From positions 1 through 64,000 of the forward strand of contig CAYFPI010000004.1 of NCBI GenBank assembly GCA_964344985.1: DNA of 64,000 nt, written 5' to 3'. The notes beneath the pieces are model-generated. The model made no database searches, was not told the origin of the DNA, and saw nothing but the letters and a program-made list of their open reading frames with translations. Positions within the stretch are counted from its first letter, which is position 1, and each line of letters opens with the position of its first letter. Of the stretch, positions 42,749 through 50,866 are shown piece after piece. A program made the translations under genes and the position numbers. The stretch comes from Thioglobus_A sp964344985 (GTDB taxonomy: Bacteria; Pseudomonadota; Gammaproteobacteria; PS1; Pseudothioglobaceae).

Positions 42749-42787
42749 TTAATGGTAGTTAATATAATTGCAATAATATACCATTAA
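42749..42787. promoter_or_regulatory. Candidate Zur operator upstream of zrgA
   Basis: TTAATGGTA (42749-42757) and TACCATTAA (42779-42787) are perfect 9-base inverted repeats. Between them GTTAATATAATTGCAATAAT contains a GTTA-TATAA core similar to Zur boxes of gammaproteobacteria. It covers the promoter region of the zinc operon. Confidence 0.45.
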
Positions 42788-42811
42788 TAAAATAATATAT
42801 TATAAAAATAT

Positions 42812-43189
42812 CTACTGAATTAACTCTTTCATTGAGCTAAGTTTGGCCGGGAGTTGTAATACACTATGTAGCGGGTAATCTACAGCATCGAGCACACCAA
42901 CATGTTTTATTTCTTTTTTATTGGCCAGTACAATAACTTTAGTATTAGAAGAATACTTGGTAAGACTGACCAATAAGACCTCTATGTTAGATTTATAGAT
43001 CCCACTATAATTAGTACTATAGGCATAGAAAAACTCAACCACAATAAAATCTACCGGTTGTTTTTTAATCAAATTGATAGCTTTTCTAATACTATTAACT
43101 CTCAGCTCTGTAAGCCCTTTTTGTTGGTACAAATCGCTATAATCTGGAAATAGTGGCGACTCTACAATGGAAATAACAAAACTAGACAT
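42812..43189 (-). CDS. Hypothetical protein, possible receiver-like fold
   Basis: A 125-residue soluble protein I do not recognise. Alternating strands and helices (FVISIVE, SIRKAINLIKKQ, VDFIVVEFFYAY, IEVLLVSL, TKVIVLANKKE) recall a response-regulator-like alpha/beta fold, but the phosphorylated aspartate and final lysine of true receivers are not evident. It is the last gene of a three-gene leftward set with a 24-residue membrane peptide and a small secreted protein. Confidence 0.6.
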   Translation of the reverse strand: MSSFVISIVESPLFPDYSDLYQQKGLTELRVNSIRKAINLIKKQPVDFIVVEFFYAYSTNYSGIYKSNIEVLLVSLTKYSSNTKVIVLANKKEIKHVGVLDAVDYPLHSVLQLPAKLSSMKELIQ

Positions 43190-43201
43190 AGTGCCAAATA
43201 C

Positions 43202-43276
43202 CTACAGCTTTCCTTTTAATAAGTAAAAAACAACAGCTACCAATACAGCAATAATTAATAGCTCAGCAACAAACAT
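43202..43276 (-). CDS. 24-residue single-span membrane peptide
   Basis: An ATG-started frame of 24 codons: MFVAELLIIAVLVAVVFYLL then KGKL and a stop. It is a hydrophobic helix with a positively charged end, typical of bacterial small membrane proteins. It begins 4 bases after the preceding gene's stop and ends 12 bases before the next start, which fits an operon member. No ribosome site better than AATGA-overlap context is seen, so translation may be coupled. Confidence 0.5.
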   Translation of the reverse strand: MFVAELLIIAVLVAVVFYLLKGKL

Positions 43277-43280
43277 TTAT

Positions 43281-43529
43281 TTAGTCATTAATTGAATAAC
43301 AAGCAACACCGCCTTTTTGAGATCCTGCAGCAAACATACAGCGCGTATTTGGATTATCAGCCGGAATCCACTCATACACACGAATGTTCCAACCTGCAGT
43401 TTCAATCAAATATTCTGATGAAGGTTTAACGGTTTTTGCACCCATTGTTGTCATTTTCTCCCAAAGTCCAGCTTGAGTTGATAGCGACACTAACAATGTT
43501 AGTAAAAGCGTTATTAATTTAGTTTTCAT
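43281..43529 (-). CDS. Small secreted protein of unknown function
   Basis: An 82-residue protein with a signal peptide (MKTKLITLLLTLLVSLSTQA) and a 62-residue mature part containing two cysteines (RCMF and VACYS) that could form a disulfide. I know no family for it. Its ribosome site (GGAGATAAAAATG) is good. It leads the three-gene set with the 24-residue peptide and the receiver-like protein. Confidence 0.65.
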   Translation of the reverse strand: MKTKLITLLLTLLVSLSTQAGLWEKMTTMGAKTVKPSSEYLIETAGWNIRVYEWIPADNPNTRCMFAAGSQKGGVACYSIND

Positions 43530-43554
43530 TTTTATCTCCTATATGTTTTACAAA

Positions 43555-44334
43555 TCAGCGCATACCACGCTTATTTTTAATAAGCTCATAAGCACTAATA
43601 ATTTCTTGGGTTTTTTCTTTAGCAATTATCATCATTTCCTCTGGCAAGCCTTTTGCCACCAACTTATCTGGATGGTGTTGCGCCAATAGTCGACGATAAG
43701 CACGCTTCAGCTCCTTATCAGTTGCACTCTTATCCACACCCAGTATGGCATAAGCATCATCAGTTGTTGGCTGATTTGCATGATGACTAGCAGCTGCAAA
43801 CTGATGAATTAAATTCTCTAATTCATGCAGTGAAAAATATAGTTTCTGTGCAATATATTTTAAAACATCGTGTTCTTTAGAGTCCAACACACCATCAGCA
43901 TAAGCAGACTGAATTTGAATTTCTAAAAACATGCGCACCAAATGTGTGCGCCTATGGCTTTCAAGTCGGAATTGTTCCAGCACTTCATCCAAATTAAAAT
44001 CTTTTTGCTTGCCTTGATTAAACAGCTCTTTTGCAACCTTCTGCATATCACTATCCAGCTGCATATGTTGCATCACTCGTTGTGCGAGCAATATTTCAGA
44101 TTTTGACACCCTGCCATCAGCCTTGGCAATATAACCCATAACTGAAAACACGCTACTAAAAAATGCAGCCTGAACACGCTGCTGATCACCGATATGATAA
44201 TCCTTAGAAAATCCACCAAAGCTAGATTTTCCTCTAGAAAGATTACCTGCAAATGCCGCACCTAGCATTGCACCTAGTGGCCCACCCAATATAAAACCAA
44301 ATGCACCACCCAAAACCGTTGTCCACCAACTCAT
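43555..44334 (-). CDS. djlA: DjlA-type co-chaperone
   Basis: A 259-residue inner-membrane DnaJ-like protein: a glycine-rich N-terminal membrane segment (GGAFGFILGGPLGAMLGAAFAG), a TerB-like helical domain (about 50-175, with YIAKADGRVSKSE and SAYADGVLDSKE) and a C-terminal J domain (about 190-255) with the HPD motif (AQHHPDKL). It would stimulate DnaK at the membrane. Confidence 0.92.
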   Translation of the reverse strand: MSWWTTVLGGAFGFILGGPLGAMLGAAFAGNLSRGKSSFGGFSKDYHIGDQQRVQAAFFSSVFSVMGYIAKADGRVSKSEILLAQRVMQHMQLDSDMQKVAKELFNQGKQKDFNLDEVLEQFRLESHRRTHLVRMFLEIQIQSAYADGVLDSKEHDVLKYIAQKLYFSLHELENLIHQFAAASHHANQPTTDDAYAILGVDKSATDKELKRAYRRLLAQHHPDKLVAKGLPEEMMIIAKEKTQEIISAYELIKNKRGMR

Positions 44335-44410
44335 AATAATTACCTAATTTATTTTTAAATGCTTAACTTATAGTTAGTGCCTAACTTAAGCAATTGCAAG
44401 TCAAGAGACA

Positions 44411-45718
44411 TTATTTACTTTTGGTCTGCTTATTAGGTTTAGATTTCCAAAACCCCTTCTTTTTTTTGTTTTTATTTTCGGCTGAATTACTATTTTTTCC
44501 ATATCTAGGCTTATTACGAGGCTTGTTTTTTTTCGGTTTTTTCTTCTTAGGTGGCAATAGTTTTTTAGCAGATTCTGGCACATTATGATCTGGCACAAAA
44601 TCATCCACCATAATTCGATCTAACTTTTTTTGTGTAAGCCTTTCAATGTCAAAAAGCTGCTTAGCCTCATCTGCACTCACAAGTGACACTGCCTCTCCTT
44701 TTGAGCCAGCTCTTCCTGTACGACCAATACGGTGCACATAATCTTCTGGCACATGTGGCAAATCAAAATTCACCACATGAGGCAACTGATCAATATCAAT
44801 ACCTCGTGCAGCAATATCGGTAGCCACCAGCACGTTTACTTTACCAGTTTTAAAATCAGCCAATGCTCGTGTACGGGCACCTTGAGACTTATTGCCGTGA
44901 ATGGCTGCTGCTGTAATATTTTTCTTACCTAATTGGGTAGCAATGCGATTAGCGCCGTGTTTGGTACGACTAAACACCAGCACCTGATACCAGCCATGAT
45001 CTTTAATAAGCTTGGCTAATAACGCTTGCTTTTTAGATTTATCAACTGGATGAATCCATTGTTTAACTGCTTTTACGGTTGAATTTCTTGGTGTAACAGA
45101 AATTTCAACAGGGTTTTTTACCAAAGTTTTTGCCAGCTTTCTAATTTCATCAGAGAATGTTGCTGAGAACATTAACGTCTGTCTTTTAGCAGGTAAAATC
45201 TTCAAAATTCTCTTAATATCGTGAATAAAGCCCATATCTAGCATTCGATCGGCCTCATCAAATACAATGATTTCTAACTGGTCAAATTTCACTGCATTTT
45301 GCGAATACAGATCTAACAAACGCCCTGGTGTTGCCACCAATATATCAACACCACCACGCAATTTTTGCATTTGCGGATTAATTTTTACACCACCAAATAC
45401 TACAGTTGATTTAAGTGGCAATTGCTTACCATAAGTAGCAACACTGTCTTGAACTTGGGCAGCAAGCTCACGCGTTGGGGTTAGGATAAGTGTACGAACC
45501 TGGTTTGATCTTGCCAGTTGTCCTTTGGATAAAAGTTGCAAAATCGGCAAAGTAAATCCTGCCGTTTTTCCTGTACCGGTTTGTGCTGCAGCCATTACAT
45601 CTCTACCCTCTAGAACCAATGGAATAGACTTTTCTTGAATGGGAGATGGCGTGTTGTAGCCTTTATTTTCAACTACCTCTAGGATTGAATCTGAGAAGCC
45701 TAATTTAGAAAATCCCAT
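44411..45718 (-). CDS. rhlE: DEAD-box RNA helicase, RhlE-like
   Basis: A 435-residue ATP-dependent RNA helicase. Motifs in order: Q motif (GYNTPSPIQEKSIP), I AAQTGTGKT, Ia PTRELAAQV, II DEAD, III SAT, V ARGIDID, VI HRIGRTGRAG. After about residue 375 comes a lysine-rich, low-complexity tail (PPKKKKPKKNKPRNK) that likely binds RNA. Probable roles are ribosome assembly and RNA turnover. Confidence 0.93.
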   Translation of the reverse strand: MGFSKLGFSDSILEVVENKGYNTPSPIQEKSIPLVLEGRDVMAAAQTGTGKTAGFTLPILQLLSKGQLARSNQVRTLILTPTRELAAQVQDSVATYGKQLPLKSTVVFGGVKINPQMQKLRGGVDILVATPGRLLDLYSQNAVKFDQLEIIVFDEADRMLDMGFIHDIKRILKILPAKRQTLMFSATFSDEIRKLAKTLVKNPVEISVTPRNSTVKAVKQWIHPVDKSKKQALLAKLIKDHGWYQVLVFSRTKHGANRIATQLGKKNITAAAIHGNKSQGARTRALADFKTGKVNVLVATDIAARGIDIDQLPHVVNFDLPHVPEDYVHRIGRTGRAGSKGEAVSLVSADEAKQLFDIERLTQKKLDRIMVDDFVPDHNVPESAKKLLPPKKKKPKKNKPRNKPRYGKNSNSAENKNKKKKGFWKSKPNKQTKSK

Positions 45719-45788
45719 AATGATACAGGTTGAATTAAAAGATGCTTATTTTACAGACACTCTTAACAAGCAATCTATAATACTATTG

Positions 45789-45962
45789 ATGGACAAATAT
45801 CAGGAAATAAAAACCCCTTGCATTGGAATTTGCAAATACAATAAAAGTAATTATTGTGTTGGGTGTAAGCGTCATAGCGACGAAATTACCAACTGGATCA
45901 ACTATTCAGAACAGATGCGTAATGCTATTATGCAAGACTTAAAAGATCGAAAAATAGACTAA
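45789..45962 (+). CDS. DUF1289 protein
   Basis: A 57-residue protein with the DUF1289 cysteine pattern: TPCIGICKYNKSNYCVGCKR, then an amphipathic helix EQMRNAIMQDLKDRK. The four cysteines probably bind a metal; the function is unknown. The ATG at 45789 is chosen because the family starts just before TPCIGIC and because an upstream ATG at 45720 would leave no room for a promoter next to the divergent rhlE start. Tail-to-tail overlap with the BolA-family gene. Confidence 0.8.
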   Translation: MDKYQEIKTPCIGICKYNKSNYCVGCKRHSDEITNWINYSEQMRNAIMQDLKDRKID

Positions 45963-46192
45963 ACCAACTCTGCAGGTGTGCGTGCTTTAATGGTTAATGC
46001 ATGCAACTCGCCAGAATCAATTTCTTTACGTACAGCACTTCACACTAACTTTTGCCTTGCAAGCAGTGACATGCCCTCAAANNNNNNNNNNGACACCACC
46101 AAAGTAGAACAACTACAACCATCGCCTTCCATGGTAACGGTTGCGTTTTCAATGCTTGCCTCTAGCTTTGCTTGAATCTCATCTAGTGTCAC
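45959..46192 (-). pseudogene. ibaG: BolA-family (IbaG-like) gene, gapped and with an in-frame TGA
   Basis: Starting at a GTG two bases after the pit stop, with GGAG upstream, the frame gives TLDEIQAKLEASIENATVTM and GDGCSCSTLVVS, then the 10-N gap at 46082-46091, then FEGMSLLARQKLV, a TGA, and AVRKEIDSGELHALTIKART. This is the full BolA/IbaG plan, a partner of monothiol glutaredoxins in Fe-S and acid-stress biology. The TGA falls 42 bases from the contig edge, so a base error is as likely as real decay. The frame is otherwise kept across the gap. Confidence 0.7.
46082..46091. other. Scaffold gap (10 N) in the BolA-family gene
   Basis: Ten N bases of nominal length; only a few codons appear to be missing from the BolA-family frame. 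Confidence 0.97.
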
Positions 46193-46194
46193 AG

Positions 46195-47463
46195 CTACGC
46201 TCCAAATGCACCCTTAAGTGCAAAGAAGAATAAGATTGACATTAATGCGCCTGCTGGCAATGTAATCAACCATGATAAGAAGATTTTGTTAATTACTCGA
46301 GTGTCAAGTGCTGCCATACCTCTAGCGATACCAACACCTAATACAGCACCCACTAGTACTTGTGTGGTTGATACTGGCAAGCCTGTACCCGATGCAATTA
46401 CTACCGTCGCTGCTGCTGCCAATGTTGCTGCAAAGCCACGCGATGGTGTCAGCTGAGTAATGCCTGTACCAATGGTTGCAATGACTTTATGACCATAAGT
46501 TACCAAGCCTAATACAATACCACCACCACCAACTAGCAAGATTCCAACTGGTAATGAGCTCTTAGAGCCAATAATTCCACCACTTTCAATAACACCATAA
46601 ATAGCTGCCAAAGGACCAATTGCGTTTGCAACATCGTTTGATCCGTGAGCAAAAGCCATGGCTGCAGCAGTAATAATCATAAGCACGCCAAACACTCTTT
46701 CCATAGAGGTAAAATGAAACTCCTTATTCTCTGCAGGATCAAGATGAATACGGCGAATCATAATTGTACCAATCGTAGCCACAAGCACACCAAAACCAAT
46801 TGCTAGTGAATAACTTGTTGATGTATCAAAACTTAGACCAACATGTTTAAGACCTTTGAAAATCGTTACTAGCGCAATAACAAAACCTACCAAGAACATG
46901 TAAAAAGGTACGTACTTTTTAGCATTCTCAAAAGGTTTGTCAGTATCAATAACAAGGCTTTGTAAGCTTTTAAACAGCATAAAGGCAATACTACCTGCCA
47001 AAATTGGTGAAACAACCCAACTCATAGCAATTTTCCCAACCTTGCCCCAAGCAACTGCATCAACACCAACACCAACTGCTCCAAATCCAACAATAGCACC
47101 TACAATAGAGTGTGTTGTTGAAACAGGCCAGCCCAAGCTTGAGGCAATCATCAGCCAAGCTCCAGCTGCTAGTAGTGATGCCAACATACCATAAACCAAC
47201 AAGTGCGGATCATCGGTAAACAATGCTGCATCTAAAATTCCTTTACGAATCGTTGCTGTTACCTCTCCACCTGCAAGCACTGCACCTGCAAACTCAAATA
47301 CAACTGCAATCATAATGGCTTGTTTAATAGTAATTGCGCCAGAACCTACTGAAGTTCCCATGGCGTTTGCCACATCATTCGCACCAACACCCCATGCCAT
47401 AAATAAGCCAAATAGGATGGCTAAAATTAATAAAACATCGCCGTAATTTGCAATAATTTCCAT
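46195..47463 (-). CDS. pit: Inorganic phosphate transporter, Pit family
   Basis: Low-affinity phosphate (metal-phosphate) symporter in the inner membrane. The 422-residue protein has about ten spans and two inverted copies of the PD001131 signature: GANDVANAMGTSVGSGA (about 27-43) and HGSNDVANAIGPLAA (about 225-239). It lies 14 bases downstream of its DUF47 partner in the same direction. Confidence 0.94.
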   Translation of the reverse strand: MEIIANYGDVLLILAILFGLFMAWGVGANDVANAMGTSVGSGAITIKQAIMIAVVFEFAGAVLAGGEVTATIRKGILDAALFTDDPHLLVYGMLASLLAAGAWLMIASSLGWPVSTTHSIVGAIVGFGAVGVGVDAVAWGKVGKIAMSWVVSPILAGSIAFMLFKSLQSLVIDTDKPFENAKKYVPFYMFLVGFVIALVTIFKGLKHVGLSFDTSTSYSLAIGFGVLVATIGTIMIRRIHLDPAENKEFHFTSMERVFGVLMIITAAAMAFAHGSNDVANAIGPLAAIYGVIESGGIIGSKSSLPVGILLVGGGGIVLGLVTYGHKVIATIGTGITQLTPSRGFAATLAAAATVVIASGTGLPVSTTQVLVGAVLGVGIARGMAALDTRVINKIFLSWLITLPAGALMSILFFFALKGAFGA

Positions 47464-47477
47464 GCCAGTCTCCTATT

Positions 47478-48155
47478 TTATTTAGCTAATAATACTTCAA
47501 GACGAGAACCAACTTTTTGGGCTGCGTCTGCTAGCTCACCTAACCATTCAATGGCGCGATAATAAAACATAACATCTACTGGAGGCAGTTCTGCCTCTAA
47601 TGGAAACAACTTAGCTCTGATTTCATGCTGAATCTTGTCTGATTCACTTTCAAGCTGGTTAACTTTTTCAATGATGGTATTAACCACTTTTCTCTCCCGA
47701 GTGCTGAATGCAGTTTCTAGCAATTCATCTAGCTCGTTAATAGCCTTAAGTGCCATGGCAGAAGTTTTAATACAAACTTCAGTTAATTCAATCACATCTT
47801 CAAAGATTGCATTAGGCAATGTCATCTTGCGATTTAGCATCAAGCCAGAAACATCCTTAGTAATATTAGCAATAGAGTCTTGAATTAATAATAGATCTAA
47901 TAAATCTCTACGTGAGAAAGGCATCATAAAAGTTGATGGCAGGCTCAGTCGTAGTTTTTTCTTTAAAATGTCGGCCTCGCCTTCTTTGGTGCCGATAATG
48001 GATTTAATTCTTGCGGCTTCTTCCCAGTCTTGGGCATGAATAGCAATCATAAAACTGCCTAATTCGCCGATACATGAATGCACGTGTGTCATGTGCTGTT
48101 GGAGTGGACTGATTGGTGATTTTCCGAATAAGCCATAGATATTACTTTTTGCCAT
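47478..48155 (-). CDS. DUF47/PhoU-like Pit accessory protein
   Basis: A 225-residue all-helical protein of the TIGR00153/DUF47 family, a PhoU relative that accompanies Pit transporters. Landmarks are the N-terminal LFGKSPISPLQQHM, the central FMMPFSRRDLLDLLLIQDSIAN metal-site helix and the C-terminal IEWLGELADAAQKVGSRLE. It precedes pit by 14 bases and likely regulates it. Confidence 0.9.
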   Translation of the reverse strand: MAKSNIYGLFGKSPISPLQQHMTHVHSCIGELGSFMIAIHAQDWEEAARIKSIIGTKEGEADILKKKLRLSLPSTFMMPFSRRDLLDLLLIQDSIANITKDVSGLMLNRKMTLPNAIFEDVIELTEVCIKTSAMALKAINELDELLETAFSTRERKVVNTIIEKVNQLESESDKIQHEIRAKLFPLEAELPPVDVMFYYRAIEWLGELADAAQKVGSRLEVLLAK

Positions 48156-48257
48156 CTTCTATTCCTCTTTGTTATTAAGACATTTGCAACATGCCTTTTT
48201 GTTGTTTTTATTTTCTACTTTCTTCAAGTGCGAATTTTCTATAAAAAAAACTAACTG

Positions 48258-48437
48258 TCAACCCCTTTTTTTATTTTTTTTTGAGCTTGAATTTTCTTGA
48301 TCTTCATCAAACAAAATTCGCTGTCCTTCCCCTTCTAAATCATCATATTGACCGCTCTTAACCCCCCTTATTAAAAGGATTACCAAAACAACCCCTACAA
48401 AAATCATGCTAGGTATTAGCCAATAAATTACATCCAT
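48258..48437 (-). CDS. ccoS: cbb3-type oxidase assembly protein CcoS
   Basis: A 59-residue single-span protein: MDVIYWLIPSMIFVGVVLVI then RSGQ-type junction (VKSGQYDDLEGEGQRILFDED) and a charged tail. The SGQ(Y/F)DDLEGxxxRILFD motif is diagnostic of CcoS, needed to insert cofactors into cytochrome cbb3 oxidase. ccoNOP, ccoG and ccoI are not in the window, so it is detached from its usual cluster. It lies between arsC and the DUF47 gene in the same direction. Confidence 0.88.
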   Translation of the reverse strand: MDVIYWLIPSMIFVGVVLVILLIRGVKSGQYDDLEGEGQRILFDEDQENSSSKKNKKRG

Positions 48438-48468
48438 TTTTTACCTCTTTATATGTTTTTATAAAACA

Positions 48469-48870
48469 TTAGCACAATTTATTTTTAACAATCGGAATGA
48501 GTTTTTCGCGAATTTCGGAAAAAGTTGTTAAAAAAGCGTCAAATTCTTGCCCATCTGGATCATCAAAACCAACATGAATCGTTTGAGTTTTTCCAGGGAA
48601 AGTTGGGCAAGTTTCTTGCGCATTTCCACAAACAGTTACCACCAAGTCAAATTGAGTATCCATTACTGTTTCAATTACCTTGGAGCGATAATCATCACGC
48701 CACATATTGTTTTGTTCTAAAACTTTTTTTGCATTTGGGTTTACTCTACCACTAGCAGCAACTCCGCTAGAATACGCTTCAACACACTCTGACAAATCGT
48801 GGTTGATTAATGCCTCGGCAATAATTGAACGACAACTATTCCCTGTGCATAAAATTAATACTTTCTTCAT
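48469..48870 (-). CDS. arsC: Arsenate reductase, LMW-phosphatase type
   Basis: A 133-residue protein with the phosphatase-like loop CTGNSCRS (C8, R14) and the redox cysteines CGNAQETC at 81 and 88, as in thioredoxin-coupled ArsC. It reduces arsenate to arsenite. The upstream aquaporin gene ends 2 bases before its start, suggesting that arsenite leaves the cell through that channel, as in AqpS systems. No ArsR or ArsB is nearby. Confidence 0.88.
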   Translation of the reverse strand: MKKVLILCTGNSCRSIIAEALINHDLSECVEAYSSGVAASGRVNPNAKKVLEQNNMWRDDYRSKVIETVMDTQFDLVVTVCGNAQETCPTFPGKTQTIHVGFDDPDGQEFDAFLTTFSEIREKLIPIVKNKLC

Positions 48871-48872
48871 TA

Positions 48873-49538
48873 TTATTTATTCTCAATTAATTTTGTAAAA
48901 ACTAGCGCTGCTAATGCTGCACCTAAAATAGTGGCCACTATATAGAGCCATAAACTCTCAAGATTACCACTCACCAATGCAGGGCCAATAGAGCGTGCAG
49001 GATTCATGCTTGCTCCAGTAATAGGCCCTGCAAACATTGCCTCAAGGCCAACTGTAAATCCAATAGCAACACCGGCAAAATCCTTGATTGCCTTACCATG
49101 TACTGCTGAACTACTAATAACCAGCATCAAAATAAAAGTTAGAATGAACTCAAACCAAAAAGATTGCGCCTCAGACCCATGAGGTAGTGTCGCACCCAAA
49201 TACGCTACCTGTTGCATTGAGGTAATATCTTCGAACAATAAAAAATACAAACTATAACTAGCCAAAATAGCGCCTAACACTTGGGCCATGATGTAAGGTA
49301 ATACTTTTGATTTATTAAACTCACCCATGAGCCAAAAAGCAATACTGACCGCTGGATTAAAGTGCGCACCAGAAACATGACCAAAACTATAAATCAACGC
49401 CACAATCACAAAACCAAAAGTAAGTGCGATACCAGTATGCCCTGACTCGCCAGTTAGCGCACCAATAGCCATAGCGCCCGTGCCAGCAAATACTAATATA
49501 TAAGTACCTAAAAATTCTGCAATTAAACTCTTTTTCAT
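48873..49538 (-). CDS. Aquaporin/MIP-family channel, probably arsenite-linked
   Basis: A 221-residue six-span channel with both NPA boxes: HFNPAVS (61-63) and SMNPARS (179-181, with the selectivity arginine 182). The length and MIP plan fit AqpZ/AqpS-type proteins. Coupling to arsC (2-base gap) suggests a role in arsenite efflux, replacing ArsB/Acr3. Water or small-solute flux cannot be excluded. Confidence 0.85.
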   Translation of the reverse strand: MKKSLIAEFLGTYILVFAGTGAMAIGALTGESGHTGIALTFGFVIVALIYSFGHVSGAHFNPAVSIAFWLMGEFNKSKVLPYIMAQVLGAILASYSLYFLLFEDITSMQQVAYLGATLPHGSEAQSFWFEFILTFILMLVISSSAVHGKAIKDFAGVAIGFTVGLEAMFAGPITGASMNPARSIGPALVSGNLESLWLYIVATILGAALAALVFTKLIENK

Positions 49539-49601
49539 GAATTCTTATTATAAAAAAATTAAAACGTATTTTTTGTATTATTTAAACCATGGCAACAATA
49601 C

Positions 49602-50210
49602 TTATGAAAAACTCAAAAGCAAACCAACAATAATCATAACACTGCCACTAATTTGATTAATGCGCTCATCCATACCAGGTTTGGCAATTAGTGTTTTGAT
49701 TTGACCAGTGGCTAAATTAATCAAACTTATGCCCACCAACAAACCCGTGCCAACCGTTAACAATATCTCAATACCATGAATAAAATTCACATTTGACAAA
49801 TTGATAAATGCCGGCAGTATTGCAATATAGAAAATCATAACTTTCGGATTGGTTAAGCTAATTAACAACCCAGTTAAAAATTCTTTAATATTTGATTTTT
49901 GACTAGATGTAGATCCAAGTTTAACTTTATGCGCTGTCCAGGTACTATAACCAAGATATATCAAATAAAGTCCGCCCAGTATTCTAATGTGGTTCATTAT
50001 CGGTGTTACCATTTCTGCAAACAAGTCTAGGGAAAAGATAACCGCTACCAGATAAACCAAATCTCCCAACACCATGCCAAATGATAAGTAAAAAGCTGAA
50101 AAAAAACCTTGCGACATGCTTTTTGCAAAAACTGCCAAAGTGCCTGGACCAGGTGAGACTACAAACACAAAAGCAATGAAAAATAACGCTAAAAAATCTG
50201 AAATACTCAT
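49602..50210 (-). CDS. LysE/RhtB-family exporter (copy 2)
   Basis: A 202-residue six-span exporter with the family opening FVVSPGPGTLAVFAKSMSQG and LTNPKVMIFYIAILPAFI. The family exports amino acids or analogues. It is a tandem paralogue of the next gene upstream, 3 bases apart and the same length, so they may work as a pair. Confidence 0.85.
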   Translation of the reverse strand: MSISDFLALFFIAFVFVVSPGPGTLAVFAKSMSQGFFSAFYLSFGMVLGDLVYLVAVIFSLDLFAEMVTPIMNHIRILGGLYLIYLGYSTWTAHKVKLGSTSSQKSNIKEFLTGLLISLTNPKVMIFYIAILPAFINLSNVNFIHGIEILLTVGTGLLVGISLINLATGQIKTLIAKPGMDERINQISGSVMIIVGLLLSFS

Positions 50211-50213
50211 GGC

Positions 50214-50822
50214 TTAATATAATGCCACAAAAACACCCACCAACATCATAGTAATACCGGTTATCTCATTTACTCTTTTAATAACTTTTGGATTTTCAAT
50301 ATGTTGGCGTAATTTAAGCCCAACAATATTAGCAATACTAAGTGAGAATAAAACTGTAATACCAACCACTATAATGACCTCTACAGAAGTCGATGAGTCA
50401 ATATTTTCTAGATTTATAAAGAGTGGTAGAAACGATAAATAATAAATCATGGTTTTTGGATTTGTGCCGCCAACAACAACCCCTGCTATGAATAATTTTA
50501 TAACTGACTGCTTGTCTGCACTATTTTCAAAATTAACACCCTTAGCTCTAAATTGCATATAGCCAATATATAAAAGATACATTGCTCCAAAAATCTTAAT
50601 ATAAAGCATTGACTGATCAATCAGTTGCGCCAAAACACCCAGTGCAAAAATAGCAATGGATACATATAACATATCAGTAATGGTATGACCGATAGATAGC
50701 CACAATGCTGGGGCGGCGCCAAACCTTGTGGCTGTTGCTAGAACTGCAAAAATACCTGGTCCGGGCGATATAGCATAGACAAACGTTGCTAGCGCTAAAG
50801 ACAGTAGTGTGAGTATATCCAT
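50214..50822 (-). CDS. LysE/RhtB-family exporter (copy 1)
   Basis: A 202-residue six-span exporter: YAISPGPGIFAVLATATRFG near the N terminus and GGTNPKTMIYYLSFLPLFI in the middle. Substrate unknown. First gene of a two-gene leftward unit of paralogues, divergent from accA across 44 bases. Confidence 0.85.
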   Translation of the reverse strand: MDILTLLSLALATFVYAISPGPGIFAVLATATRFGAAPALWLSIGHTITDMLYVSIAIFALGVLAQLIDQSMLYIKIFGAMYLLYIGYMQFRAKGVNFENSADKQSVIKLFIAGVVVGGTNPKTMIYYLSFLPLFINLENIDSSTSVEVIIVVGITVLFSLSIANIVGLKLRQHIENPKVIKRVNEITGITMMLVGVFVALY

Positions 50823-50866
50823 CTGCTATAATTTAAAAATATTATTAAAACAAATTTTAACTTGAT

